Source: Tetrahymena elliotti 4EA
Taxonomy: Eukaryota > Ciliophora > Oligohymenophorea > Hymenostomatida > Tetrahymenidae
Length of the DNA stretch: 64,000 bases
Reading direction: 5' to 3'
Assembly (NCBI GenBank): GCA_000231825.2
Contig: JH720305.1
Location: 943,557-1,007,556 of the forward strand
Positions 23,206 to 36,090 of this stretch are shown here, piece by piece (position 1 is the first letter of the stretch; each line of letters begins with the position of its first letter). A program made the position numbers and the translations under genes. Under the pieces are notes generated by a model. That model was given only the letters and a program-made list of their open reading frames with translations. It did no database searches and was not told where the DNA came from.

Positions 23206-24003
23206 CTAATAGTCACAAGACAAACTTCTAGTAATCTAAATTTGCTTATGATTTAATAGTAATTCAGATATTTCTTAGTGATTGCCAAAACAACAATACA
23301 TTTATTAAAGCTAAAAAGGTATTTTCTACTTTTATTTTTTAAATTTCTTTTAATAAGAAAGTATCTTTGTTTATTAAAGTAAAGAGCAGGATATCATTAT
23401 AATATAAAGTAAATCAAATATCTTTCTGATATAATCACTTAATCAAAAAATTTAATTAATGTTAAATATTGTTTTCAAATATTTTCATCAGAAAGGTTTT
23501 GAATGATCTATCTTTACAATAAAAATGAAGATTTACATCAAAAAACAGAATAGGTTGATAAAAAAGCTGAAAATAAAAAATACCTAATTTAATTCAAATT
23601 AAATAGAAAATCTTCAAATTGTTTAAAATAGAATTTAAGAAAATAAAAACACTTTCAACAAAGGTTAGATTTTTTTATACTCCATTTTCTTATTTCTACA
23701 CAACAATTTAGAATATACTGTAATTTCTCATTAATTAACATTCACGAGAAAAAAAATTTTGACCTCTCAATATTGAGTTTTATGGGTTTTTCTAAATGTC
23801 GATAAAATAATTTAGATTTCTTCAAAAATTAATTTTTTAATTACATAAGAAAAAAACTTTAAAAAATTATATTCCTTTTTCATAAATCAATAAATTTTAA
23901 AAAAACTTAAAACATCTCACTTCTAATAACCGTATTCAGATAAAATTAATTTATATTTGTATCATCAAAATGTTTACATTTATAAACATAAATAAAATAT
24001 ACA
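23206..24003. other. AT-rich intergenic, no gene seen
   Basis: About 800 bp between two - strand genes; likely promoter of the TPR gene and 3' region of the large LRR gene. Nothing else recognised. Confidence 0.5.
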
Positions 24004-27000
24004 TCATTTAATAACAACTAATCTTAAATTCTTTTTTTTAAGAATTGATAAATTTTTAAAATAAAAAAATAGCAAGTATTAGCAAATATCAAGATAGATA
24101 AGGTTGTTGAAATCCTTAAGAGCAAATTCATCAACATAAAAAGCATATGATGGAAATCTTAAATTTAAATAATATAATCTATTTAAACATTAAAGATATT
24201 AAGAGGTTAGGGTTATTAGATTATTTGCTTTTCCTATTATATGAATTGTTAGTTTTACCATTTTTTTAAATAAAGAAAGGCAGTTTATAAATTCCTTTAA
24301 AACCTCAAAGTTATTTATTTTATCAAAATTTAGTGTTATACTTAAAACAGAAATTAAAGATTCTTAGAAATGAATATCATTCTATCTCACTATTTAGCAT
24401 TCATCAATTTAAATGTTTTGAATTTTAAAATTTTAGATTTTAAGTTAAGGTAGATAATCTAGTATCTCTATAAATAGAATATTAAATTTATCGTTAAAAT
24501 CTATATCTATTGTTTCTAAATTTTTCAATTTTGATATTGATTTAGATATTTACTTAATTCCATTTATTCCCAAGTTATTTTATGAATCAATTTATAACTA
24601 GAGCCTTGACAAATTTTATAAAAGAGGAAGTGTTTCTAGGAAATTTTTATTTAATTATAGATCTTTAAATTCATTCAAATTAGTTATTATTAGGCTAAAA
24701 TTCTTTAACTAAGTTAATTTTTATAAATTAATATCCATGACATGCTAAATATTTAACAATTAATGCTTTGGATTATCAATTTTAATTTGAATGTCATCTA
24801 ATTCTTTTACATTTTTGGAATCTTCTATTATCATTACAAAATGTTAAAAAGAAAATTCATTTTCTTTTTAAATAGTTAATTATAATGTCTTTAATAACTT
24901 TAAATTATTTATGCTTTCAATAAAATTAGAAAATCCTTCACTTTTAATTTGACTTTTACTTCCTATTTCAAGGTTAATATTTTAAATATTTTATAGAAAA
25001 TGGAGAGAATTAGAAAAACTTGTCATACCTATATCTTCAATAATATTATTTTAGTTTGATTTTATTTTTATTTATTCAAGATTAGTCATGAGACTAAGGC
25101 TTTTACTAAGTTCTATAACACTGACTTGAGATAATCCATTTGAATTTGAAATATAACTTAATTATTTTAATTCTTTAAAACAAGCTAATCCTTTTGAAAA
25201 TTCAATGCAACCTTGAACTTAATCAAAAAAATATTAATCAATAGAGAATTTTAATGAAATAATTGATCCATCTACCCTATCAAATTTAATATCTTCAAAG
25301 TACTTTAGCTAAATATCTTATTCTTTGATTAAAGGTAGTTTATTTAATAATAAAAGATAAATCAAACTTCCATAACTTTCAATTTATAATGAAAGTCTTT
25401 TTATATTCTTTAAAGCTTCAATACCTTCAAATACTGCTTTTGATCCTGTTACTTAAATGTCATTGTAAGCACCAATTTACAGTTTAAGTTCTTCTAATTA
25501 TATTAATTTTTTAAATGCTTTTCCCATATCAATACCCCCAGCTTCATCTATGTAGTTATTTTTCCCAATAAATAGGCTTAAGAATTGTAAACTCTCAAGT
25601 TAACTGATGGAAATACTTAATGCAATAAGACCTTAAGATCGAATATTAGCAGAATTAGCAATTTATAAAGTAAGCCTGACAAGATTTTTTAACATTTTAA
25701 TACCTTTTGCTAGTCCAATAGCTCCTAATGCTTCTATTTTATTTGATTATAATTAAAGATCTAACTGCTATAAACTTTTAATTTATCTTAGAGTTTCTCC
25801 TAAAGATTCAATCCCTTCTTAGTTTATATTGCTATTTGTGGGAATATTAATTTATAAGTACTTAATATCTTACCTTTCCTCATATTTTTGAAGTTGAATT
25901 TAGAACTAAGGAGGATCTTTTTATTTAATTTAAGTCCCAAGTAAATTATTAACAATTAAAGAAAGAATGTAAATATTAGCTTAATCCTCAATATTTAAAT
26001 TGATTAATTTTAGATAATTTTGTTAAAATTATTTATTGCTGCTATCTATCATCTAACTTGAGTGTTACAACTTTTGTAAATATATAAGAGAGTCCACAAT
26101 ACTTTTTACACCTTTTAGCGATATTTAATTATCTTAATGTAAATCTAAATCTAATTCTGTTAAAAATATTAGATTTCTTAAACCTTAACCTATTTCATAT
26201 CCACCTTCTTCTTTGATATTATTTCCTTTTGAGATTTTTATTTGTAAATGAGTAAGCTTTACTAGGTTTACCAAGCAATTACCAAGTGTCTTACCACCTT
26301 ATTCCTGTATTTTGTTATTAGATTCATACTTCAATGCGAGTTCATTTAAATTAATCAGTTGGCCTATAGCATTATTTATTTTTTCAGCACCTTAACATTG
26401 GATATTGTTATTAGAAATTTAAACAGAAAGCTTCTCCATTTTTTTAAAATTCTATAAGGCCTCACCTATATAAACTGCACCTTACAATCCTAAACAATTT
26501 TGCTAAATTACCAAATCTAGTTATTGTAATTAAGAGAACATTTAAAGACTTTGAGAAAAATAAAGAGCTCCCTCAACCCCTAGATTTAACATTAAAACGC
26601 ATAAACTCATTTAAATAACCTTGTTATCTTTTATAAGATATTTGAAATTTTGAATAAATTTATTTTCAATTTTAATATTTAAATTTAAAGAATCTTATTC
26701 AATTAAAGGTAGTAAAAGTATTGAGCTAGGTTCATCAATTTAAATTGAAATATTTTTAAGCTATTTTAATTTTTTCAAGTTCTTTGTAATAGTTTAAACT
26801 GGAGAGTAGCTAATAAAATTATTTTCTTAAATTGTAATATGGAGTTAGTTTAGTTAGTTTAAATGATTTAAACTATCTGCAATCGATTAAAATCCTTTAT
26901 TTTAGATATTATTGTCTTAGCCAATCAATAAATCTAGAGTAAAAAGATTGGTTAGATGTTAAATAGATTAACCTAAAACAAAAGCACCTTGCTCATCTAT

Positions 27001-30000
27001 TTTATTTTATTAAGAAATTTCTAATTTGAGCTAATTTAAACATTTCAAATTTTTTAAGCCTGAAAATATCCCGACCGACCTTTCTTGATTGAGATTATTT
27101 TCTTAGAATTCTAAATCTAATTTTTTTAACTGAATCAAATTTTAAATTGCATCACCCAAATATTTTGATGACTCTAAACCTAACACTTTACTTTTAAAGC
27201 TTAGTTTAAGAATTTCTAAATCACTAAAAGTTGCTAAACCTGCACTAAATCCTTAAATATACAAATCATGCTAACCCTAAGAAATAAATTAAATATCTAA
27301 TTTAATTATTTTTAAATTGCTATTTTCAACATCTTTGATTTCAAAAGAATCTTTAAATTTATCTTTTTTTATCAAATTAAAGAATTGCTAAAACAAACAT
27401 ATTAAATAAGTTTTGTAAGGATTATTTATATTAATATTTAATTTTTTCATTCTTTTTTCTTTGCTTTTTAAATTACTTGCAAGAGCTTAAAAACTTTCTA
27501 AACTTAGATTTTAAGTTTATTCAATTTACAAGTTTAGTTATTCTAATTTGTTCAAATCCTTCAAGGCATCTGCTAAACAAAGAATAGCCTAAGAATCTAT
27601 CATACTCCCTTGTATAATTTTAATTTTAATAAGCTTGATATTTAAATTTTTCTTGATGCTTTCTGATAAGACTTATAAACATTCTGAGACAAATTATAAA
27701 TTCTCCCCTATTTTGAATACTAAGCATTCTAGATTACATTAATCTAAGATAGATTTGCATAAAATTATAGTTCCATTTACACTAACGCAAACCTATTTCT
27801 CAATTTATAAATAAAAAGATTTTAAATACTTTAAATTATTTATTATTTAGCTAACATTTTGTGCTCCATCCTCACTAATTATGTTTGATCCTGTAAATAT
27901 TATTTTAAGATCTTATAAGTTGATAAGATTTTTTAATGTTTATCCAAATTAATAAATTTAATTTGCATCTTATAAACTATCTACAAAATCTATCCACAAT
28001 CCCTCAAGATTTATAAAATAATTTAATCCTCTAAACAAATTAAAAACATCAACTTAATCTTTAATAACTCTGAGCTAAATGAATTAAATATAATAATTAT
28101 GTAAACTTTTTAAGAATGAAAAAGAAGGCAAGCAAGATAAATAAAATGTTTTCTGATGCACCAAAGTAAGAGCCTAAGCTAAAGAAATTAAATAGCCACT
28201 TGATAAATCTGTGATATGAAGATTTATTTTAGATATCTATTTTAAATTTTTAATCCCATCATGCAAACATTAAATTCCATCCTATCCAATCTTAGATTTA
28301 TTAAATCTTAAATGTAGTTTTTACATATTTTTCAATTTTTCTATGACCATCCCAAGACTTTTTACACTTTGTGAGCAAATCAAATTATCTTCTTTAAAAT
28401 TCAACGATAATTTTTTGATATTAATTTAATTTGCAAGCCCTTCTGAAAATACTCTAAAGCTATCATAATTGATAATATTATTCTCTTCAAATAAAAGATT
28501 TAAGCTTTCTAAACTTTATATTTGTTTAAAAAACAAACTTAACTCAACCATGAGAGCATTTGAAAGTTCAGCACTTTAATCAATTTTTAATTTAAGTTTT
28601 GTTAAATTTTATGATTAGATGTAAGGCTATTTAATTAATTCCAAACATTTATTTTTTATTTTTCGATTTTGTAAATAAGTCAAAGACAGTTTTTTTAATT
28701 ACTTTAAATGATTTAAGTGTCTCATCAAATCCAAATTATCTTCTTTATCAAAATCATCAATTTTAATAAGTAATTCTAAACTTTTTAACTTTTTTAGTTA
28801 TTGAATTGCCTATAAGACATGCTTCAATCCATCATAATTTATTAAAGTTTGAGAAGAAAGATCTAATTTTAACATTTATAATTAAGTTAATGGTTAAATT
28901 CCTAATAAAAATTAATCAACATCTTATAAATTCTCAGAGCTATCTTTAATTTAAAACTTTATTTAGAGATTCTTTAAATTTTTTAAATAAGGGAGCGACT
29001 GTCCAATATATTCTAAAGAAGTAAAGTTGCTGCAGATACATAAATTGAGATATTCTAGATTTTTCAACCCTTAAAAAGATCTTCGAAACAACTAATTAAC
29101 ATCTTTGTGATAATTTAATTTTCTAATGTGAAGTTATAAATTTTTTAATTGGTTATTATACCTCAATCCTTCTGATAATCTAAATAATTAAATGAAATCA
29201 ACATTATTTAATTAAATTTTAAAGTTAATATTTTATTTATTAAAATAATAAAATCCACTTCCAAATTTCAGTTTATAATTAGACACATCACATTTTACCT
29301 AAATATTAACTTAATTTAATAATTCTAGTTAAGTAATTATTAATCCTAATATTTTTAGACTCTCATCATCAATTTAATTTTAATATCCTATCATTAAATT
29401 TAAATATTTTAATTTTTTTAGATTTTTTATTCCTTAACTTATATAAGTCAATCCATGTCCTGTTATATTATTATCTGGGCCAATATCAATGCTTAAACTT
29501 TCTAAATCTTTGAGATTTTATATCGCAGCTCCTAATATTTATGCTCCTTCTTTCCTTATTTTTGATTGCCATCCGAATTACATACTAAGCTATTTTAAAT
29601 TTGACAAAGCTTAAATACCATTTTATATTTCTTTCATGAAGGAAGGACTTAAATTAATATTTCTTTAAAATGATAAACTTAAGTTTACTAAATTATTTAA
29701 ATTTTTAATCCCTTCCATTAAATATTTTATCCTATCTTTTATTTGATTTCTCCAAATAGAAAATGACAAACATTTCAAATGTTTTAGTTGAGTCAAGCAT
29801 TCTCCAAAATCTTTTAAACCTAGGCTATCAATATTATTTAAACCTTCAATATTTAGGAATAATTGCTTAATATTGATTTATCTTGTAAGAGCTTCACTTA
29901 ATCTCGATAATCCTAAGGAACTTAAATTATTATTTTATTTAAATGTTAGTTTTAAACTCTCTATCTGTTAATTTTTTTGAATCAAATTTGCAATAACTTT

Positions 30001-30120
30001 AGCTCCTTTCTCTCCAACAAATTAATCCTTCTCAAAATCAATTTCAATTTACTTAAGCTATTTGAAAGAGTTTGTTTAGCTTCTTTTTATTATCTATAAA
30101 TTATTTAAGTATAATTCCAT
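24004..30120 (-). CDS. giant single-exon LRR protein (2038 residues)
   Basis: ATG 30120 and TGA 24006-24004 are in the same frame 6117 bases apart, and the lines sampled along the frame contain no TGA, so no intron is needed. The whole protein is LRRs of the ciliate RI-like type, irregular units of about 25-30 residues, each with LxxLxxLxLxI and often N-x-I-x-x-x-G (for example NNITGHGLTYISQGIKNL, QNQIDDESLK, SQGLIALSISISQLESL). I estimate about 70 units. There is no signal peptide or membrane helix. The C-terminus is short and basic, ending KKKNLRLVVIK, similar to the ends of the other LRR genes in the window. Its lack of introns contrasts with the exon-per-repeat LRR genes at 16.2 and 59 kb. 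The 5' 200 bp belong to the segmental duplication shared with 18.6 kb. Confidence 0.88.
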
Positions 30121-31517
30121 TCCTTTTGAATTTAAATTAAAATTATTTCTATTTTAAGCTTTTTATTTTTGCTTAAAATTTTTTTGATATTAAATTATTT
30201 TATGTTTTAACTTGCTTTACTTTTTTTATTGTAAAATTTCTAATTTAAAATTTTTTTTATTTACTTGATTGATCTTTTCAAATAATTATTAAAAATTAAA
30301 GATTCTGATACTTATTTAATTGTTTTATTTTATTATTTTTATGGTTTAAAATTATTTTCAATTTCTTTAGAGATGTAAACTCTCTGAAAAATCACAAAAA
30401 AATGAATATCTAAAGAATAGTAAAATAACCACTACACATATGATAGCATTGAAATTTTGATCTTATATAATTCAATTAAATTTTATCAAAATGAATATTT
30501 CTTCTTTTAATTTATTCATCTTAAACTTAAAATTTATATTTTCTAACTCAAAGAAAAGGATTTTTTACTAAATTTTTTTATGCTTTCTTTAACTTACTTT
30601 ACTTTTGAAATAAAAATGAGTAATTTTTATCAAAATTATTTGCACATTTTGTAATTAATTGTTTTCTAGTTTTCTTTTGATTTTTTAGTAACACAACTTA
30701 CTTTTATCGAAAATTTGAATTTCTTTGTGTTCAATACTTGACCAAAAAATTTTATTTTATCTGCCTTTTAAGTACATGAATTTTTTGTTCACGTTTTTGT
30801 CTTTTGGATATGAGTTTTTATTTTAAGAAAAAATGTTGATTAATTTATAAAAGCTCAATACAAATTTTTACTTAAATTTTGCTTACCTCTTTCATCTGTA
30901 TAGAAAGAAATTATGACACAAAAATTAGAGGTATTATAAATCTTATTTTATTTTGAAAATATTCAGGGGCTAGCTACTTCAAGTTTATCTATCTTATTGA
31001 AAAGTGAACAAAATAATGCAAAATAGTGTGTAATTTTTTGACTTTAAAATTAACTTTATGTGATTTCAAGAAAGCTGGGAGAATAAACGTCAAATTAAGA
31101 AAATTGATTTAGATTTTATTATTTTTAGATGATATTATTGTTTTGAATGAATTTTATAGGAAGCTAATTAAAATTTTCAAAAATGGATTTACTTCAATCT
31201 GAAAAAGAAACGATTATCTTTATCTATTTGAAAATAAATCAAATAGCGAACATGATTTACATTTTTAAATATATCTGTTAGCAGAAATAAATTAGAATGT
31301 AAGTGCAAAATAAGGAGGTAAGATAATGTTTTATAGAACTAAAACTCATTTGAAATAAATATATTTTGTTACACTTAATTAAAGAACTCTTCCAGAAAGA
31401 AAAATTAATGAAAAAAGATAAAGGTATTTATAGGATTTTTTATTTTTTTAGTGATAATAAATACAATGATAAAGGATTTCATACTTTAAATCAAAATTTT
31501 ATTAATTATTTAATAAC
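30121..31517. other. spacer between LRR gene start and DOPA gene B
   Basis: About 1.4 kb, AT-rich, wholly inside the segmental duplication. It has no coding pattern of its own; the two copies align over most of it with substitutions and a 100 bp indel. Confidence 0.6.
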
Positions 31518-32117
31518 TCAATTGTTATGGTGATATCTGTTGAATAATTTGATAAGGAGAGATTCTTCTTCAGCTTTCTTTTAGTGAGCCTTCAAAGTTT
31601 CTTAATCTTCAGGCCAGGGGAAAGGTTGGTCATGAGAGAAGATAGAAGAGTCGATTTACCAGGGAGTACCACTCCACATAGCCCACCAAGTGTGATCTTC
31701 AACTTCGCAACCACTGTTAGGGTGGATAAGAACGTCATAACCATTTCTGTTTTAGATACCCCATTAAGTGACAGCTTAGAAATTTTCAAGAGGAACGAAA
31801 ACAGCCCATTAAGCAGTCAAGAAAGGACCAGCAGGTTCATTATCAGGTTCGAACATACATAATTATTCTTAGTGGAAAAGATCAGTGCAAGGAGGTCCGA
31901 GAAGATCAGCGAAGTCTCTAATAAATTTGTCACGAACTTAGAAAGCTCCTTCAACGCTTTTAGGACTGTTTTACCAGTAAAGAAGGTGAATGTGCCAAGA
32001 TTAAATAGGAGCAGGAGTTGGTTCAAAACAGGTAATGTTTCTATCAACTTTATACTTAGTTGGGTGAGCCAAGGCTAAAGCAACAAGTGCAAATAAGCAA
32101 ATAGTTAATTTATTCAT
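31518..32117 (-). CDS. secreted DOPA 4,5-dioxygenase-like protein, copy B (full length)
   Basis: One exon, 199 residues, ATG 32117, TGA 31520-31518. Signal peptide at residues 1-17 (MNKLTICLFALVALALA). DOPA-dioxygenase family core: SWHIHLLYW (40-48), EPAGPFLTAQW (94-104), NRNGYDVLIHPNSG (123-136) and EDHTWWAMWSG (140-150). Putative metal-binding His42, His44, His132 and His142 are all present. After the core there is a Lys/Glu-rich helix (AHQKKAEEESLLIKL) ending RYHHNN, absent from copy A. Members act on catechols such as L-DOPA by extradiol ring cleavage, and a secretion signal is unusual for the family (knowledge plus inference). The 1.4 kb upstream to the LRR gene start is duplicated too. 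The + strand open frames over this gene are its antisense shadow. Confidence 0.9.
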
Positions 32118-32260
32118 TTTTGATATTTTATTTTATTAATTTTTTGATTATTAATTAAATATTTTCTAAGGTGGTAAATTAGCTCTAAATTTATATGTCT
32201 AGCGATCATCAAAATTTGTCAAATTTTTTAAATTTTTACTTAATAATTTCTTTTATTATA

Positions 32261-33535
32261 CATACTAATATATTTGATAGTTAAAATTACAAAGTAATTC
32301 ATTTCAACTCATATGCTTTCTAGTGTTTTTATATCTCAAAAATTGATTACTTGCTTACTCAATAAATTATTTATAAAACAAACAAATAGATTGTAAGCAG
32401 AAATATCATTTTATTTTTAAATTTCTAATTGATGAACCTCAAAAAATATGAATTTAATTTACTATTAAATTCCAAATAATATTTGAAATAAAATTGTTAA
32501 ATTAATGAACATTGCATTTATTTGGTCTTAGATTTTCTATGAATAATCTAAATTAACAAATAAAATATATAATGCTTGTCTAAATTTAATTTTAAAGTAA
32601 ACTGTTTGCCGATCTATTGATTTTTATTTTTATTTTCTTCTTTCCTATAAAAGATTATTTTGAAACGAAAATAACAAATCTGATGAAATTCAGCATTCTT
32701 TTTTAATACTATTTCTTTTATTAAATTTCTAATTTTTAATCTTTAATTCATAATTTAAATCCTCAATAGAAAAAAAAAATACTTTCCTTGAAATTTCTCC
32801 TCTGTTTATGAGACAACAAATTAGATAAATTTTATTTCTAATAGACAAGAAGAGCAGAGCGCACTTCTACTTCTTTTGAATGTAAAATATTAAATAATAT
32901 ATGTAAAAAATAAAGAAAATCCATTTTAACATAACTATTTTAATGAATAAAATAATGTCTTACTAACACAAATAAAAAATTTTAGCATAATTTTATTTAT
33001 TATTCTTTAATTAAGTTATCAGAATTCATTTCGTTTTACAAAAATTTTTTCTAAAATAAATAAATATTTATTTACAGCATGAAAATGTTTTAATATGTTT
33101 TCAATAAAAAAATTTGATATAAAACATTTATTTGATTAAGTAAATCATATCAATACTTCTAATAAAATGTATTGATTTAGTGAGTAGATCTCAAGGCATT
33201 TTTTTTATTGGTAATAAAAAAATGAAAATTTGAAGAAAATTTTTATTTTAAGAAAAGAATAAATCAAACAAAAACTCAAAATTTTATCTTTTATTTATGA
33301 AAATTATTTTAAGAAGTTCAATTTTTTAACCATAAAAATTTATTTCACTATTTTTCAAAATTATTTTTAAACTTAGTTTTTTATATTTATTTTACTTTAC
33401 CATAGAATAAATTCCACAAGCAAGATGAAATTTCACCTTGCAAATATTTTTTAAAAAATGACTGTCCATCATATATCATTTTTTTTAATTCCACAAGTCA
33501 GATAAAATTCCATAAGCTAGATGAAATTTAACTTT
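32261..33535. other. AT-rich intergenic with a two-unit repeat
   Basis: Spacer upstream of DOPA gene B. Apart from the repeat at 33411-33571, no feature recognised. Confidence 0.5.
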
Positions 33536-33571
33536 CACAATATTTTTAATAAAGATGACTGTACATCTTTT
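33411..33571. repeat. imperfect two-unit tandem repeat, unit about 62 bp
   Basis: Unit 1 (33411-33472) and unit 2 (33507-33571) share ATTCCAYAAGCWAGATGAAATTT at the start and AATGACTGTCCATC / GATGACTGTACATC at the end. A partial third start (ATTCCACAAGTCAGAT) sits at 33489. The right unit overlaps the predicted 3' end of the 33536-36090 gene, so it may include its untranslated region. Confidence 0.65.
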
Positions 33572-36090
33572 TATATTTCTTAAAGATTTTTAATTTCGTT
33601 TAAAATTTATTTCATTTTATATTTTATCATTTTTAAAAAATTCAATAAGATGGACCAAATATGAACAAATCTATTTAATAAAAAATTGCATGAATTTTAT
33701 AGAGATTAATAAGCATTTAAAATTTTATATCTTAATTTTAAACGAAAAGCAAAAACATCACATTGTGAAGCAAAATATTTTTGGAATATAAATCTATTAG
33801 ATATTATTTTTTTTAAAGATATAAAAAAAGAAATTTATAAATAAAGAAATAGGTATTTTTAGGCGGTAAATCTTTCTAAATTTTTTTGAAAATTCAAAAT
33901 ATTTAATTATTTTTAGTTTATCTCAAAAGAAGAAATATTTGTACTTTATTATGATACTATTCTAATCTATAATTTCATCAAACTAGATTGATGTTGTTTA
34001 GCTAAACTAATGCTTAAAATTTTCCACCTTTTTCCATTGATGAAGGCATTTTTTATACAGGAAATTCCTTTTTTGCTTGATTCTACTAACTATTGATTGA
34101 AATTTCTTTTTTTAATTTTTGCATATTTCTACTGCTTGCTTCTTAAATGACTTAGCTTTAATTTTTTTTTAATTCAGTTCTAAATTTATCAATATTTTCT
34201 TAATTAGAAGTTAGACCAGTGTGTATAAGTAGTTGCTAATAACAATCTTCTGGCTCTTCTATTTAACTTATTTATGCAGTGTCATCCTCCATAGTTTCTA
34301 AAGTCTTTTACATGTTGTCATATATGCTATGTTGAATTTTACTTATTTTATTTTCTGTGCTATTAAATAAAAATATTATAATTGATTTGAAAATATAAAA
34401 TTTTTAATTACTTTTTATAGACTTTCTGAATCTCTTGAGATTATTCAAAAAGTTTTTCTATTATTTTCAAGGATTTTCTTTCTTTCTACATAGAAGGAGA
34501 TAGATCTTACTTAATAAAATCAAAGTGGTATAATCTTGATTCATTTGAACTACTCTTAAGTCTTTTCTGCTAAGAGTTTTGTATATTATTTAACTTATTC
34601 ATATTTGCATTAGGAGTAATGCTTCCATAATAGAATTCTGTTGAATTTAATTTTGACGTCTATTAAAGAGTTTAAAATTTACTTTTCTTTTCTAATGAAG
34701 TGTCTCTACTATCATAATTTACAGAAAAACTTGAGCTATTTCGTGAATTAAAATTTCTATTATTTTTATTTTAATCTAAAAAGCTGCTATTGTTTAAAGG
34801 TGTATCTACTTTAGAATAAGAAGATTTATGAGTAGATTTATCCAATATATTTAAAGGTTCAAGAATTTGAGTATTTTTATTAATTATTTAATATTTAGAC
34901 ATAATCCCACTTTTGTTATGATTCATTAATTCTAGTGCATTAAGAGAAGAATTTATTGGTTTATATTTATGATTGAATCTTTTTTAAATATTAAATTTTA
35001 AGTTTTTTTCATCTACATCATATAAAGAAGAAAGATCAGAGTGCATATAATAAGCCTGAGGAGAATTCTCTGGTTCAGTTTACAAAATCTTTCTTTAATT
35101 ATTTAAGCTACTTAAAACATTATTATCTTTTGTGATTAACTTATTATTTTTTGAAGAGAAATTCTCACTTTCTCTTAATGCAAAATTATTGGCTTTTGGA
35201 GTGAAAATATTAGATTTAGTAGGAGTTTTAATAATAGTTTGCCTTTTATATTAGATTTAAATATCTTAATTTGTATTTTATTATTCTATTTAGTAATTTT
35301 TATCCATGTTTTACTCTTCTTTTTGTTAGGTAGGCTCTACAGAAAAAACTTATTTGCTTGCTGCATACTCTTCACTTACAAATTTACCTCTATCAGAGGA
35401 CTGACTAGATTAATCATCTGAGTCACTTAAGATATGAAAAATAGATTTTTTTTGACTCTTTTTAATTTTTTTATTGTGGCTTTTTGCATTGATAGTATCT
35501 ACCTAGCTATCTAAATTAAATTTCACTTTTGATTATATTTCATCTTTTTTTGGTGTTTTGATAAGTGCTTACTAACTTTATTTTTAATCTTTATGGTAGC
35601 TTTTTAGTTATCTTTTTCCTACATATGACTCATTCTAAAGTTACTATTAATTTGATTAAGTTGATTTTTGTTACCTATAAAACTCATTTTCCTCCATATA
35701 ACCTGTAGGAGTAATTTTATCAAATGAACTTATTCTGTTTTTGTTGATTGCTCTAGGAAATATTTTTTGTATTTCAACATAGTAGTTATGCACTTCTTTA
35801 GTTAATTCTTAATCAGTTGATTTGTTTTAATCGAAAATTTCATATATTGGCTTAGTTTTGATATTCTCCAAGAGTTTCTAATATTTAGATTATGCCTATG
35901 ACTATTTTTAGATCTCTTATAATACATTAATTTATCTCAAGTTGGATTGATTTCTGCTAGAATTTACACAATCAAAAAACCTAATAATAAATGTAATAAA
36001 ATTTCTGTTGAGGAGTTAATAAAGTAAAAATGAATTAAATTTTCTAAAAAAAAGCTATTTAATAGCTCTTAAAGTTATATTACTTGCCAT
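33536..36090 (-). CDS. N/S/K-rich low-complexity protein, unknown function
   Basis: ATG 36090. The first coding block runs to about 34421, followed by a phase-2 intron (about 34420-34366: GTAATT...AATAG), then continues in frame to TGA 33538-33536. The middle is clearly coding: polar, with Ser/Asn/Lys runs, an acidic patch (ILSDSDDQSSQSSDRG) and several SP/TP sites (KTPTKSNIFTPK, DLSPSM) that look like phosphorylation targets. The second exon starts NTENKISKIQHSIYDNM and has a short helical, basic region (ELKKKLKLSHLRSKQQK). The first 45 codons are hydrophobic and AT-rich and might hide an intron, and the last 110 codons are weak, so the true end may be near 33860. No family recognised. Confidence 0.6.

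Larger units (their letters stand above)
29918..32260. repeat. segmental duplication, copy B
   Basis: Counterpart of 18561-20835. It spans the first 200 bp of the large LRR gene, the shared 5' spacer between divergently retained neighbours, and the intact DOPA-dioxygenase-like gene. Copy B carries an extra block of about 100 bp at 31273-31370. Because B contains the complete LRR 5' end and the longer dioxygenase, it is the more ancestral-looking arrangement. Confidence 0.85.

Noticed and set aside
35239..35421. + strand open frame of 60 codons
   Set aside because: Antisense to the N/S/K-rich gene at 33536-36090; hydrophobic composition is the complement of polar codons.
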